From contig NZ_CP096147.1 in the NCBI RefSeq assembly GCF_026016445.1, forward strand, positions 3,074,501-3,138,500: DNA of 64,000 bases, given 5' to 3'. A program made the position numbers and the translations under genes. How positions within the stretch are numbered: the first letter of the stretch is position 1; each line of letters begins with the position of its first letter. Under the pieces are notes generated by a model, which was given only the letters and a program-made list of their open reading frames with translations, searched no databases and was not told the DNA's origin. The DNA is from Cognatishimia activa (GTDB lineage: Bacteria > Pseudomonadota > Alphaproteobacteria > Rhodobacterales > Rhodobacteraceae). Positions 16,632-25,451 of this stretch are shown here, one piece after another.

Positions 16632-19079
16632 ATGGCTGATTTCCCAAAAACGGCACGTGTGGTCATCATCGGCGGCGGCGTCGTCGGTGTTTCCACACTT
16701 TATCACCTGGCAAAGGCTGGCTGGACTGACTGTGTGCTGATCGAAAAGAACGAGCTGACAGCTGGTTCTACATGGCACGCCGCGGGCAACACCCCGAACT
16801 TTGCGGGGTCTTGGGCGGTTATGAACATGCAGCGTTACTCGCTGGAAATGTACCGCACGCTGGCAGAGGATGTTGATTACCCTATCAACTACCACGTGAC
16901 TGGCGCGATCCGTCTGGGCCACACCAAAGAGCGTATGCAGGAATTCGAGCGCGTTGCGTCCATGGGCCGTTACCAAGGTCTGCAGATGGACATGCTGGAG
17001 CCGCATCAGATCCAAGATTACTACCCGTTCATGGAAACCCATGATCTGGAAGGTGCTCTTTGGGATCCATTGGACGGTGACATCGACCCAGCTCAGCTGA
17101 CGCAAGCGATGGCCAAGGGTGCACGTGATCTGGGTGCCAACATCCAGCGTTTCTGCCCGGCAACTGGCGTAAGCCAAGACGGTAACGGTTGGATTGTTCA
17201 CACTGAAAAAGGTGACATCAGCTGTGATATCGTAATGAACGCAGCGGGTTACTACGCGGCACGCGTTGGCGAATGGTTCAAACCATACGGCGGTCGCGAT
17301 GTGCCTTTGACAGTGATGTCTCACCAGTACTTTCTGACCGAAGAGATCCCAGAGATCAAAGAGTGGACCATCGCGAACGGTGGCGGCCACCTGCCAATGA
17401 TCCGCGATGTGGACACCTCTTACTACCTGCGTCAGGACAACTACGGTCTGAACCTCGGCCCATACGAGCGTAACTGTAAAGCGCACTGGATCACCGAAGA
17501 CGATCCAATGCCGCACGACTTCTCATTCCAGCTGTACCCAGACGATCTGGACCGACTGGAGTGGTATATCGAAGACGCGATGGCGCGTGTGCCTCTGCTG
17601 GGCACCCAGGGTGTTGGTCGCGTGATCAACGGCCCAATCCCTTACGCACCTGATGGTCTGCCTGTGATGGGTCCAATGCCAGGCGTTAAGAATGCCTTTG
17701 AAGCACACAGCTTCACCTTCGGTATCGCGCAAGGCGGTGGCGCAGGTAAAACCATGGCAGAGTGGATCATGCACGGCGAGACTGAGTGGGACATGTGGGC
17801 GGTTGATGGCCGTCGCTACACAGACCACGCTGACACTGACTTCAGCATTAAGAAAGCGCTGGAAACCTATGGCCACGAATATGCGATGCACTTCCCGCAT
17901 CACGAATGGCCTGCGGCACGTGACAAGAAACTGTCTCCAAACCACGAGCGTCTGGTGGCTGATGGCGGCCAAATGGGTGCCTACAACGGTTGGGAACGTG
18001 CAAACTGGTTCGCAAAAGACGGCGACGATACTTCTGAAGAAGGTACAGAAACTTGGGCACGTGAAGGCTCTTGGACTGCACGTGTGAAAGAAGAAGTTGA
18101 AGCAGTGCGTGATGGCACAGGCGTCATCGATATGTGTGGCTTCTCTCGCTACACATTGAAGGGCGAAGGTGCTGCGGAATGGCTGCGTCGCACAGTTGCA
18201 GGCGCGCTGCCAAAAGTTGGCCGCATGAACCTGGTTTACTTCTCTGACACCCGTGGTCGTATCCTGACAGAGATGTCCTGTATCCGTCACGGCGATGATG
18301 ACTTCACCCTGATGACAGCCGCTGTAGCGCAATGGCACGACCTTGATCTGCTGCGCAACAACCTGCCATCCGGTCTGGAGCTGACTGACGTGTCTAAAGA
18401 GTTCACCACAATGTTGGTCACTGGCCCAACATCGCGTGATGTTCTGTCCGGCCTGACCGACGCAGACCTGACCACCGGCTGGCTGAGCCTGAACTCCGGC
18501 AAAGTAGCCGGTCACGACGCTCTGCTGGCACGCGTCAGCTTTGTCGGTGAACTGGGCTGGGAAGTTCACGTTGCAACCAAGAATGCGGCAGAAGTCTACA
18601 CCGCAATCCGCGATGCAGGCGCAACACCATTCGGTATGTTTGCCCTCGATTCCATGCGGATCGAAAAAGGCTACCGTACTTGGAAAGGCGATCTGTCCAC
18701 CGACTACACCATGTTCGAAGGTGGTCTGGGCCGCTTTGTGCGCCTGAACAAAGAGCAGGACTTCCCCGGCAAGTCAGCACTCGCTGCTGAGGCAGAAACA
18801 GGCTCTAAGAAGGGCTTTGTTACTTTGGTTGTGGATGCACCATTTGCGGATGCACCTTACATGTCCACCGTTTGGAAAGATGGTGAAGTTGTGGGTGAAA
18901 CAACATCCGGTAACTTCGGTTACCGTGTGAACAAGTCCATTGCTTTGGGTGTTGTGCGCTCTGAATTGACTGAAGCGGGTACCGAACTTGAGGTCGAAAT
19001 CTATGGCGAACGCTGCAAGGCGGTTGTCCAACCAGATCAACCTCTGTGGGATCCAGAAAACGAACGTCTACGCGCATGA
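16632..19079 (+). CDS. FAD-dependent oxidoreductase with GcvT domain (dimethylglycine/sarcosine dehydrogenase family)
   Basis: 815 aa. Residues 8-380 are a DAO-type flavoprotein domain with IIGGGVVGVSTLYHLAK and GSTWHAAGN, where His49 aligns with the covalent-flavin His of mammalian DMGDH. Residues 440-815 are the folate-binding GcvT part (SFVGELGWEVHV, DSMRIEKGYRTWKGDL). Predicted reaction: oxidative N-demethylation of a methylated amino acid, with the C1 unit passed to tetrahydrofolate. The substrate is not fixed by sequence; the segment after HAAG (NTPNFAGSWA) differs from the second paralogue, so the two are probably not redundant. Codons favour CTG, CGT and GGT as in highly expressed genes. 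ATGA overlap with the next gene. Confidence 0.88.
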   Translation: MADFPKTARVVIIGGGVVGVSTLYHLAKAGWTDCVLIEKNELTAGSTWHAAGNTPNFAGSWAVMNMQRYSLEMYRTLAEDVDYPINYHVTGAIRLGHTKERMQEFERVASMGRYQGLQMDMLEPHQIQDYYPFMETHDLEGALWDPLDGDIDPAQLTQAMAKGARDLGANIQRFCPATGVSQDGNGWIVHTEKGDISCDIVMNAAGYYAARVGEWFKPYGGRDVPLTVMSHQYFLTEEIPEIKEWTIANGGGHLPMIRDVDTSYYLRQDNYGLNLGPYERNCKAHWITEDDPMPHDFSFQLYPDDLDRLEWYIEDAMARVPLLGTQGVGRVINGPIPYAPDGLPVMGPMPGVKNAFEAHSFTFGIAQGGGAGKTMAEWIMHGETEWDMWAVDGRRYTDHADTDFSIKKALETYGHEYAMHFPHHEWPAARDKKLSPNHERLVADGGQMGAYNGWERANWFAKDGDDTSEEGTETWAREGSWTARVKEEVEAVRDGTGVIDMCGFSRYTLKGEGAAEWLRRTVAGALPKVGRMNLVYFSDTRGRILTEMSCIRHGDDDFTLMTAAVAQWHDLDLLRNNLPSGLELTDVSKEFTTMLVTGPTSRDVLSGLTDADLTTGWLSLNSGKVAGHDALLARVSFVGELGWEVHVATKNAAEVYTAIRDAGATPFGMFALDSMRIEKGYRTWKGDLSTDYTMFEGGLGRFVRLNKEQDFPGKSALAAEAETGSKKGFVTLVVDAPFADAPYMSTVWKDGEVVGETTSGNFGYRVNKSIALGVVRSELTEAGTELEVEIYGERCKAVVQPDQPLWDPENERLRA

Positions 19080-20038
19080 ATGGGCAAGAGCATATCACGG
19101 TCGTGGACATCGTCGTCGCAGACGGCTTTGTCCTCACTGAACTCGCGGGCGTCGTGGACACACTACGCCTTGCGAACCGCGTGAGTGCTCTGCCTGTTTT
19201 TGAATGGAAATACCGGTCCGCCAATGGCGGTCCGGTGACCTCCAGCAGTGAGGCGATGGTTCAATCAGAACCCTTTGAAGATCGCCCTGATGCGGAGTAT
19301 TTGTTTGTGATCGGTAATGCTGATCCTGATTGCCCGGCTCTGGCGCTGAAAAAGGTCGTCGACCGTTACACCAACCGCCAGGCTACTGTTTTCCTGCTTG
19401 CGGAAGCTGCCAGTCGCTACATCAAAGATGGTGGCGAGAAAATGGCTGCCCACACCACGCATTGGGAAAACACCGAACTTCTGAAAGAACGCGGAAGCCT
19501 GATCGATACCGGGCATGCGATTGCCGCACAGGATGGCGGCATCGTCACCTGCGCTGGCATGGGCACTACGTACGACGTGACGCTCGCAATGATCGGCCAG
19601 CATGTGTCCCCAGCTACGAAAATGGCCGTGGCCAATATTCTGCTGCACGACAAAATCCGTGATTTTTCAACCATGCAGCCGTTCTCTGGTGCCAAAGGCA
19701 CGGTGACGGGTGACCGCGAACTCGATCAATGCATTGAAATTATGCAGGCCAATATCGAAGACCCGCTTCCGATTGGCGAACTGGTGAAAGTGCTGAACCT
19801 TTCCAACCGTTCGCTTGAACGGAAATTCCGCCTACACCTGAACACGACGCCGAACCGCTTCTATCGCGAACTCCGTTTGACCAAAGCCAACAACCTGCTT
19901 TTGAACACCACAATGTCGGTGCGTGACGTCGGTTTGGCCTGCGGATTCAGCAACGGATTTTCTGGCCTTTATAAGAGCTTTTACGGCATCACACCGGCGG
20001 TTCTCCGCAAACAAAGGCGGGGCTCGCACAATCTGTGA
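19076..20038 (+). CDS. GlxA-family AraC-type regulator (GbdR/CdhR-like)
   Basis: 320 aa from the ATG overlapping the upstream stop (ATGA). Residues 5-200 are a class-I glutamine-amidotransferase-like sensor fold that is inactive as an enzyme. Residues 220-318 are an AraC/XylS pair of helix-turn-helices (LSNRSLERKFRLHLNTTPNRFYRELRL, VRDVGLACGFSNGFSGLYKSFYGITP). This is the build of GbdR and CdhR, which activate glycine-betaine and carnitine catabolism genes. Being sandwiched between two DMGDH-type genes, it is the likely local activator responding to a methylated amine. Confidence 0.9.
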   Translation: MNGQEHITVVDIVVADGFVLTELAGVVDTLRLANRVSALPVFEWKYRSANGGPVTSSSEAMVQSEPFEDRPDAEYLFVIGNADPDCPALALKKVVDRYTNRQATVFLLAEAASRYIKDGGEKMAAHTTHWENTELLKERGSLIDTGHAIAAQDGGIVTCAGMGTTYDVTLAMIGQHVSPATKMAVANILLHDKIRDFSTMQPFSGAKGTVTGDRELDQCIEIMQANIEDPLPIGELVKVLNLSNRSLERKFRLHLNTTPNRFYRELRLTKANNLLLNTTMSVRDVGLACGFSNGFSGLYKSFYGITPAVLRKQRRGSHNL

Positions 20039-20050
20039 TGAATTGGGGGA

Positions 20051-20074
20051 ATTTCCGTCAATTCAGCCGGAAAT
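20051..20074. promoter_or_regulatory. Inverted repeat ATTTCCG-N10-CGGAAAT
   Basis: Perfect 7-bp arms (20051-20057, 20068-20074) with a 10-nt spacer lie in the 98-nt gap between the GbdR-like gene and the second FAD/GcvT gene. Arm centres are about 17 bp apart, which would suit a dimeric regulator. Confidence 0.45.
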
Positions 20075-20136
20075 GACACATTTTCAACACCGAACTCGTG
20101 GCAGCAACGTTTCAAGAATTCAAAGGATCACGAGTC

Positions 20137-22587
20137 ATGAGCGATATACCAGCAAAAGCACGTGTTGTCATTGTCGGCGGCGGCGTAATTGGCTGTTCAG
20201 TAGCCTATCACTTGGCGAAAAAAGGGTGGAACGACATCGTTCTGCTAGAACGAAAACAGCTGACCTCCGGCACAACTTGGCACGCGGCTGGTCTGATTGC
20301 GCAGCTTCGCGCGACCAAAAATATGACGAAGCTCGCGAAATACTCGCAAGAGCTTTATGGCACGCTGGAAGAGGAAACCGGTGTTGCCACCGGTTTTAAG
20401 CGCAACGGATCGATCACTGTTGCTCTGACAGAAGAACGCAAAGAAGAGATCTACCGCCAGGCCGCCATGGCGCGCGCCTTTGGTGTTGAGGTCGAAGAAA
20501 TCTCCAACGAGCGCGTGAAAGAGCTTTACCCTCACATCAACCTCGAAGGCATCAAAGGCGCGGTTTACCTGCCTTTGGACGGTCAAGGGGACCCAGCCAA
20601 CATCGCGCTAGCATTGGCAAAGGGCGCCAAGCAAAACGGCGCGCTGGTGAAAGAGCGCACCAAAGTGACCGGCTTCATCAAAGATGGCCGCAAGGTCACT
20701 GGCGTTGAGTGGGAATCTGATGATGGGTCCGCGTCCGGTACCATCGAATGCGACATGGTCGTGAACTGTGGCGGTATGTGGGGCCGCGAAGTCGGCAAGA
20801 TGGCTGGCGTGAACGTGCCCCTGCAGGCCTGTGAGCACTTCTACATCGTGACCGAAAACATCGAAGGTATGACACAGCTGCCAGTGCTGCGTGTACCGGA
20901 TGAATACGCCTACTACAAAGAAGACGCAGGCAAGATGCTGCTGGGTGCCTTTGAACCAGAAGCCAAGCCTTGGGCCGTGGATGGCATCCCATCTGATTTT
21001 GAATTCGACCAGCTGCCAGAAGACTTCGATCACTTTGAGCCGATCCTTGAAATGGCTGTTGAGCGTCTACCTCTGCTGGGCGAAGCAGGTATCCATACCT
21101 TCTTCAATGGTCCAGAATCCTTCACACCGGATGATGCTTACCACCTCGGTCTCGCGCCAGAGATAGACAACTTCTGGGTTGCGGCGGGCTTTAACTCCAT
21201 CGGTATCCAATCCGCAGGCGGTGCAGGCATGGCGCTGGCAGAGTGGATGGACGCAGGCGAGCGCCCGTTTGACCTCGGCGATGTAGACATCGCGCGGATG
21301 CAGCCGTTCCAGGGCAACACGAAGTATCTGGAAGAGCGCTCTCGCGAAACTCTGGGCCTCCTGTTTAAAGACCACTTCCCGTTCAAGCAGAAAGACACAG
21401 CGCGCGGTGTACGTCGTTCTCCTCTGCATCACGAATTGCTGCAAAACGGTGCGGTCATGGGTGAATTCGCGGGCTGGGAACGCGCCAACTGGATTGCAGA
21501 TGCGGGCCAGAAAGCGGAATACGAATACAGCTGGAAGCGTCAGAACTTCTTTGACAACGTGGCGCGCGAGCACAAAGCAATCCGCGAAAACGTTGGCATG
21601 TATGACATGTCTTCCTTCGGTAAAATCCGTGTGGAAGGCCCTGATGCGACAGCCTTCATGAACTATGTGGGCGGCGGTCAGTACGACGTGCCGGTGGGCA
21701 AGATTGTCTACACCCAGTTCCTGAACCGCACAGGTGGTATCGAGGCTGACGTCACTGTGACCCGCATCTCTGAAACCGCTTATCTGGTGGTGACACCGGC
21801 GGCGACACGACTGGCGGACCAAACTTGGATGATGCGCAACAAGCGTGACTTCAACGTGGTGATCACCGACGTGACAGCTGGCGAAGCGGTTCTGGCGGTG
21901 ATGGGTCCAAATTCTCGCAAATTGCTGGAGAAAGTGTCTCCGAACGATTTCACAAACGCCACAAACCCATTTGGTACAGCGCAAGAGATCGAACTGGGCA
22001 TGGGTCTGGCACGTGTACACCGTGTGACCTATGTGGGTGAGCTGGGCTGGGAGGTCTATGTCTCCTCTGACATGGCTGGCCACGCCTTTGAAACCCTGTG
22101 GGAAGCCGGTCAGGATCTGGATCTGAAACTTTGCGGTATGCATATGATGGATACCTGCCGGATCGAAAAAGGCTATCGCCACTTCGGCCACGACATCACC
22201 TGTGAAGACCACGTGGTCGACGCTGGTCTGGGTTTTGCCGTGAAAACAGACAAGCCTGACTTCATCGGCCGCGAGGCAGTTCTGGAGCGTAAGGAAACTG
22301 GTCCTCAGAACCGTCTGCTACAGTTCAAACTGACCGATCCAGAGCCACTGCTCTACCACAACGAGCCGGTTCTGCGTGACGGCGAAGTGGTTGGTTACCT
22401 TTGCTCTGGCGCTTACGGCCACCACCTCGGTGGCGCGATCGGTCTGGGCTACGTGCCTTCTGCGGGCGAGAAAGCAGCCGACGTTCTGGCATCGACCTAC
22501 GAGATCGACGTGATGGGCACACGCGTGAAGGCAGAAGCCTCACTGAAGCCAATGTACGATCCAAAATCCGAACGCGTGAAAGTGTAA
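20137..22587 (+). CDS. Dimethylglycine dehydrogenase-like FAD/GcvT oxidoreductase
   Basis: 816 aa from the ATG of MSDIPAKARV. Same two-part build as the gene at 16632: DAO domain with VIVGGGVIGCSVAYHLAKKG and SGTTWHAAGLIAQLRATKN (His49 as flavin link), then a GcvT folate domain from about 440 (YVGELGWEVYV, DTCRIEKGYRHFGHDI). The HAAGLIAQLR run is the form usual in DMGDH and sarcosine dehydrogenase. Predicted to demethylate dimethylglycine or sarcosine and make methylene-tetrahydrofolate. Strong CTG/CGT codon bias suggests high expression. Confidence 0.9.
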   Translation: MSDIPAKARVVIVGGGVIGCSVAYHLAKKGWNDIVLLERKQLTSGTTWHAAGLIAQLRATKNMTKLAKYSQELYGTLEEETGVATGFKRNGSITVALTEERKEEIYRQAAMARAFGVEVEEISNERVKELYPHINLEGIKGAVYLPLDGQGDPANIALALAKGAKQNGALVKERTKVTGFIKDGRKVTGVEWESDDGSASGTIECDMVVNCGGMWGREVGKMAGVNVPLQACEHFYIVTENIEGMTQLPVLRVPDEYAYYKEDAGKMLLGAFEPEAKPWAVDGIPSDFEFDQLPEDFDHFEPILEMAVERLPLLGEAGIHTFFNGPESFTPDDAYHLGLAPEIDNFWVAAGFNSIGIQSAGGAGMALAEWMDAGERPFDLGDVDIARMQPFQGNTKYLEERSRETLGLLFKDHFPFKQKDTARGVRRSPLHHELLQNGAVMGEFAGWERANWIADAGQKAEYEYSWKRQNFFDNVAREHKAIRENVGMYDMSSFGKIRVEGPDATAFMNYVGGGQYDVPVGKIVYTQFLNRTGGIEADVTVTRISETAYLVVTPAATRLADQTWMMRNKRDFNVVITDVTAGEAVLAVMGPNSRKLLEKVSPNDFTNATNPFGTAQEIELGMGLARVHRVTYVGELGWEVYVSSDMAGHAFETLWEAGQDLDLKLCGMHMMDTCRIEKGYRHFGHDITCEDHVVDAGLGFAVKTDKPDFIGREAVLERKETGPQNRLLQFKLTDPEPLLYHNEPVLRDGEVVGYLCSGAYGHHLGGAIGLGYVPSAGEKAADVLASTYEIDVMGTRVKAEASLKPMYDPKSERVKV

Positions 22588-22590
22588 GGA

Positions 22591-22911
22591 TTAAGATCGC
22601 CGCATCGGCCCCTCGGGTCGGTAGCGGTCCATAACATCGTCTAGCAGGCGGTTGGAAATCTCTGGATTTGCCGCCTGCAGACACGGCAACAGTACAGCTT
22701 TGTTGGCTTTCTGTTTCGCCCCGCTCGGATTGTGATTGCGGTCGGGGCGTACATTGCTGAAGCATTCAATGAAAACTTCCTCAGAAATGTTCAGATCCGC
22801 GGCTATCTTATCCGTAGGGCGTTTCCCACGATCCAGTGTCTCAGAGGTTGCGACCGTGGCGAGGCTCAATCCGCCCATCAAGAATATTGCTGCAAAAGTC
22901 AAAACCCGCAT
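22591..22911 (-). CDS. Small secreted protein of unknown function
   Basis: 106 aa. A signal peptide covers residues 1 to about 23 (FAAIFLMGGLSLATVATS). The mature part has two cysteines (in FIECFSNV and LLPCLQAANP) that could form one disulfide, and an ISEEVFIECF motif I recall in hypothetical proteins of related bacteria. No function is known. It ends 3 nt from the convergent DMGDH-like gene and is divergent from rarD. Confidence 0.72.
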   Translation of the reverse strand: MRVLTFAAIFLMGGLSLATVATSETLDRGKRPTDKIAADLNISEEVFIECFSNVRPDRNHNPSGAKQKANKAVLLPCLQAANPEISNRLLDDVMDRYRPEGPMRRS

Positions 22912-22960
22912 GTTGCTCTCCGTTCCAATCCCTTGAGGTATTCAAAGAGTTGAACGGAGC

Positions 22961-22996
22961 CATCACAAATTTCCGTCGCGGGCATCACGAAATTTC
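22961..22996. promoter_or_regulatory. Direct repeat CATCAC(G)AAATTTC in divergent promoter region
   Basis: CATCACAAATTTC (22961-22973) and CATCACGAAATTTC (22983-22996) repeat at a 22-bp step, two helical turns, between the secreted-protein gene and rarD. The AAATTTC...GAAATTT halves also form an inverted repeat. A regulator-binding site is likely but unassigned. Confidence 0.4.
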
Positions 22997-23053
22997 ATCG
23001 ATTGGATAGATGACGCGTGCACAGATTGCGGATTAGGTAGAGGATGTATTTCA

Positions 23054-23953
23054 GTGGACATCGAAATGACCCAACAAGATCAAGACACGCCAAGCGGGCT
23101 GGTACTGGCAATTACGGCCTATGTCCTCTGGGGCTTCCTACCGCTTTACATGAAACTGCTCGCGCATGTGCCTGCAGTTGAAGTTGTGGCCCATCGAGTG
23201 ATCTGGTCGATCCCTATTGCCGGAGCTGTTCTCCTGATCCTACGCCGGACCAGGGATTTGCGCGAAGCCATCCGGAACCCACGCATGCTTGCCATGGGCT
23301 GCGTGACTGCTGCGCTGATCTCGGTGAACTGGGGCATCTATGTCTATGCGATTTCCATCGATCGCGCAGCGGACGCCGCATTGGGCTACTACATCAACCC
23401 GCTCTTTTCGATGTTTTTGGCCATCGTGCTCTTGGGTGAACGACCCAGTAAAATGCAGCTCGTTTCAATCCTCATTGCGGCGGCAGCTGTGGTTGTCCTG
23501 TTTGTCGCTGCACCCGCGCCCCCTTGGATCCCGCTAGGATTGACCCTCAGTTGGGGGTTCTATGCATACTGCAAGAAGTCGCTCCCCATCGGCCCGAACC
23601 AAGGGTTTCTGCTAGAAGTTCTGATCCTGTCAGTGCCTGCTGTTGGTTATCTGATTTATCTCGGAGCATCCGGGAAAGGCGCTTTCCTCACGAATGCAAG
23701 CGACACTTGGATTTTGTTGGCCGCAGGCGTTGTCACCGCAGTGCCACTGATGATCTATGCCAATGGCGCCAAACTGATCCGCCTTTCGACAGCAGGTATC
23801 CTGCAATACATCGCACCCAGTATGATCTTCATCATCGCAGTCTTCCTGTTTGATGAAGAATTGGATCCAAGCCGCCTGATTGCATTCCCAATGATCTGGA
23901 GCGCCTTGGTGATCTATTCGATCAGCATGGTCCGTCAAATGCGCCGCGCGTGA
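23054..23953 (+). CDS. rarD: EamA-family transporter RarD
   Basis: 299 aa with about ten membrane helices in two EamA repeats. RarD marks are AITAYVLWGFLPLYMKLL, AHRVIWSIPIAG, NWGIYVYAI and GYYINPL. The substrate of RarD is not known (it was named for chloramphenicol sensitivity). The GTG start is chosen because AGAGGA lies 9 nt upstream; an ATG at 23066 is the alternative. Confidence 0.88.
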   Translation: MDIEMTQQDQDTPSGLVLAITAYVLWGFLPLYMKLLAHVPAVEVVAHRVIWSIPIAGAVLLILRRTRDLREAIRNPRMLAMGCVTAALISVNWGIYVYAISIDRAADAALGYYINPLFSMFLAIVLLGERPSKMQLVSILIAAAAVVVLFVAAPAPPWIPLGLTLSWGFYAYCKKSLPIGPNQGFLLEVLILSVPAVGYLIYLGASGKGAFLTNASDTWILLAAGVVTAVPLMIYANGAKLIRLSTAGILQYIAPSMIFIIAVFLFDEELDPSRLIAFPMIWSALVIYSISMVRQMRRA

Positions 23954-23990
23954 TCTTGTTCAATCGAGCAGGGGAGGCTATCCCCAGCGC

Positions 23991-24644
23991 ATGACTGAGA
24001 TCACGCCATATAATCCACCACAAGACCCGCTCGAAGTCCTTCACGAGGATGGCCACATCGTGGCTGTGAACAAACCCAGCGGCCTGTTGTCAGTGCCAGG
24101 TAAGGGGGACCATCTGGCGGATTGCCTGATGGTCCGCGTGCAGGCCGTGTTCCCAGATGCATTGCTGGTGCACCGTTTGGACCGGGATACATCAGGTGTG
24201 ATTGTCTTTGCCCTGACAGCCCATGCGCAGCGCAGCCTGTCGATGCAGTTTGAAAAGCGTACAACCAAAAAGACCTATGTGGCGCGGGTTCAAGGCCAAG
24301 TCGCCGAGAAGACCGGGACGGTGGACCTTCCACTGATCGTGGATTGGCCAAACCGCCCGCTGCAGAAAGTCTGCCACGAAACCGGCAAGCCAGCCGTGAC
24401 CGATTGGCGGGTGTTGAAGCAAACCGAAGACGAAACCCGCGTACGCCTGTTCCCCAGGACCGGGCGAAGCCATCAGCTGCGCGTGCATATGCTGGCTCTG
24501 GGGCATCCAATCCTTGGCGATCCGCTATATGCACCTGAAACCGTCGATGCTCATCCACGCCTGATGCTTCATTCCGAAGAATTACGCATCAATCATCCTG
24601 AGAGCGGCAAGGGTTTGAGTTTCCGCGCAAAGGCGCCGTTTTAG
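23991..24644 (+). CDS. rluA: RluA-family RNA pseudouridine synthase
   Basis: 217 aa, compact, with no S4 domain. The catalytic Asp64 is in VHRLDRDTSGVIVFA, followed by KKTYVARVQG and RTGRSHQLRVHMLALGHPILGDPLY. The short form without S4 fits RluA, which modifies 23S rRNA U746 and tRNA U32. Exact target sites are inferred. Confidence 0.88.
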   Translation: MTEITPYNPPQDPLEVLHEDGHIVAVNKPSGLLSVPGKGDHLADCLMVRVQAVFPDALLVHRLDRDTSGVIVFALTAHAQRSLSMQFEKRTTKKTYVARVQGQVAEKTGTVDLPLIVDWPNRPLQKVCHETGKPAVTDWRVLKQTEDETRVRLFPRTGRSHQLRVHMLALGHPILGDPLYAPETVDAHPRLMLHSEELRINHPESGKGLSFRAKAPF

Positions 24645-24732
24645 AAACTCCATGTGAAATCTCGATTTGACCCTTGCACCCGGCCTTCGGCAGGCACAGG
24701 TTATAGACGAAACCAACGTAGGGGAGGCCAAC

Positions 24733-25383
24733 ATGGCGCTTAGAATTAACGACGTCGTTCCAGATTTCACAGCAGAGACTGATCAGGGACAGATTTCCTT
24801 CCACGATTGGATCGGTGACGACTGGGCCATTCTGTTCTCACACCCTAAAGACTTCACACCTGTCTGCACCACGGAATTCTCGGCAGTTGCGCAGCTTTCT
24901 GATGAATGGGCTGCACGTGGTACCAAAGTCATTGGCGTGTCTGTGGATGGTGTCGAAGACCACAAGAAGTGGAAGGGCGATATTGAAACCTATGGCAACG
25001 CGGCCGCGGGATTCCCGATTATTGCTGATGAAGGCCTGAAAGTTTCGAAGCTGTTCGACATGTTGCCAGCTGAAGCCTACCTGCCTGACGGTCGTACGCC
25101 TGCTGACAGTGCGACAGTCCGTTCGGTCTTTATCATTGGGCCAGACAAGCAGCTGAAGCTCTCTATGACTTACCCAATGACCGTGGGGCGCAACTTCGCA
25201 GAAATCCTGCGCGCTCTGGACGGTCTGCAAATGTCATCCAAAGGCGTTGCGACGCCTGCGAACTGGGTGCCAGGAGAAGATGTGATCATCCCGCCAGCCG
25301 TGTCTAACGAGGACGCAAAGGCGAAGTTTGGTGAGTTTGAAACCATTTTCCCATACCTGCGCAAGACCAAAGCGCCAGAGTAA
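24733..25383 (+). CDS. 1-Cys peroxiredoxin (Prx6 type)
   Basis: 216 aa from the ATG preceded by GGGGAGG; upstream in-frame codons lack a ribosome site. The peroxidatic Cys45 is in HPKDFTPVCTTEF and is the only Cys in the protein, so it is a 1-Cys enzyme needing an outside thiol. The long C-terminal arm (ANWVPGEDVIIPPAVSNEDA) is typical of Prx6. It reduces H2O2 and organic peroxides in the cytoplasm. A bidirectional terminator separates it from pnp. Confidence 0.93.
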   Translation: MALRINDVVPDFTAETDQGQISFHDWIGDDWAILFSHPKDFTPVCTTEFSAVAQLSDEWAARGTKVIGVSVDGVEDHKKWKGDIETYGNAAAGFPIIADEGLKVSKLFDMLPAEAYLPDGRTPADSATVRSVFIIGPDKQLKLSMTYPMTVGRNFAEILRALDGLQMSSKGVATPANWVPGEDVIIPPAVSNEDAKAKFGEFETIFPYLRKTKAPE

Positions 25384-25405
25384 CAAACCTCTCGCTGCCA
25401 ACAAA

Positions 25406-25431
25406 AAAGCCCCGCATGTGCGGGGCTTTTC
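25406..25431. terminator. Bidirectional terminator between peroxiredoxin gene and pnp
   Basis: AGCCCCGCA (25408-25416) and TGCGGGGCT (25419-25427) form a 9-bp stem, with AAAAAA on the left and TTTT on the right. It serves both convergent genes. Confidence 0.9.
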
Positions 25432-25451
25432 TATTTCTAGAAAGAAACGAC

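Noticed and set aside
16632..19079. DMSP demethylase DmdA or sarcosine oxidase alpha
   Set aside because: DmdA is a GcvT-only protein of about 370 aa, and SoxA lacks this N-terminal DAO layout. The FAD domain with TWHAAG places it in the DMGDH/SARDH family.
19076..20038. DJ-1/PfpI protease activity in the GlxA-like regulator
   Set aside because: The fold is there, but the nucleophilic-elbow sequence reads CAGMGTTYD without an enzyme-like context, and the protein ends in an AraC DNA-binding domain.
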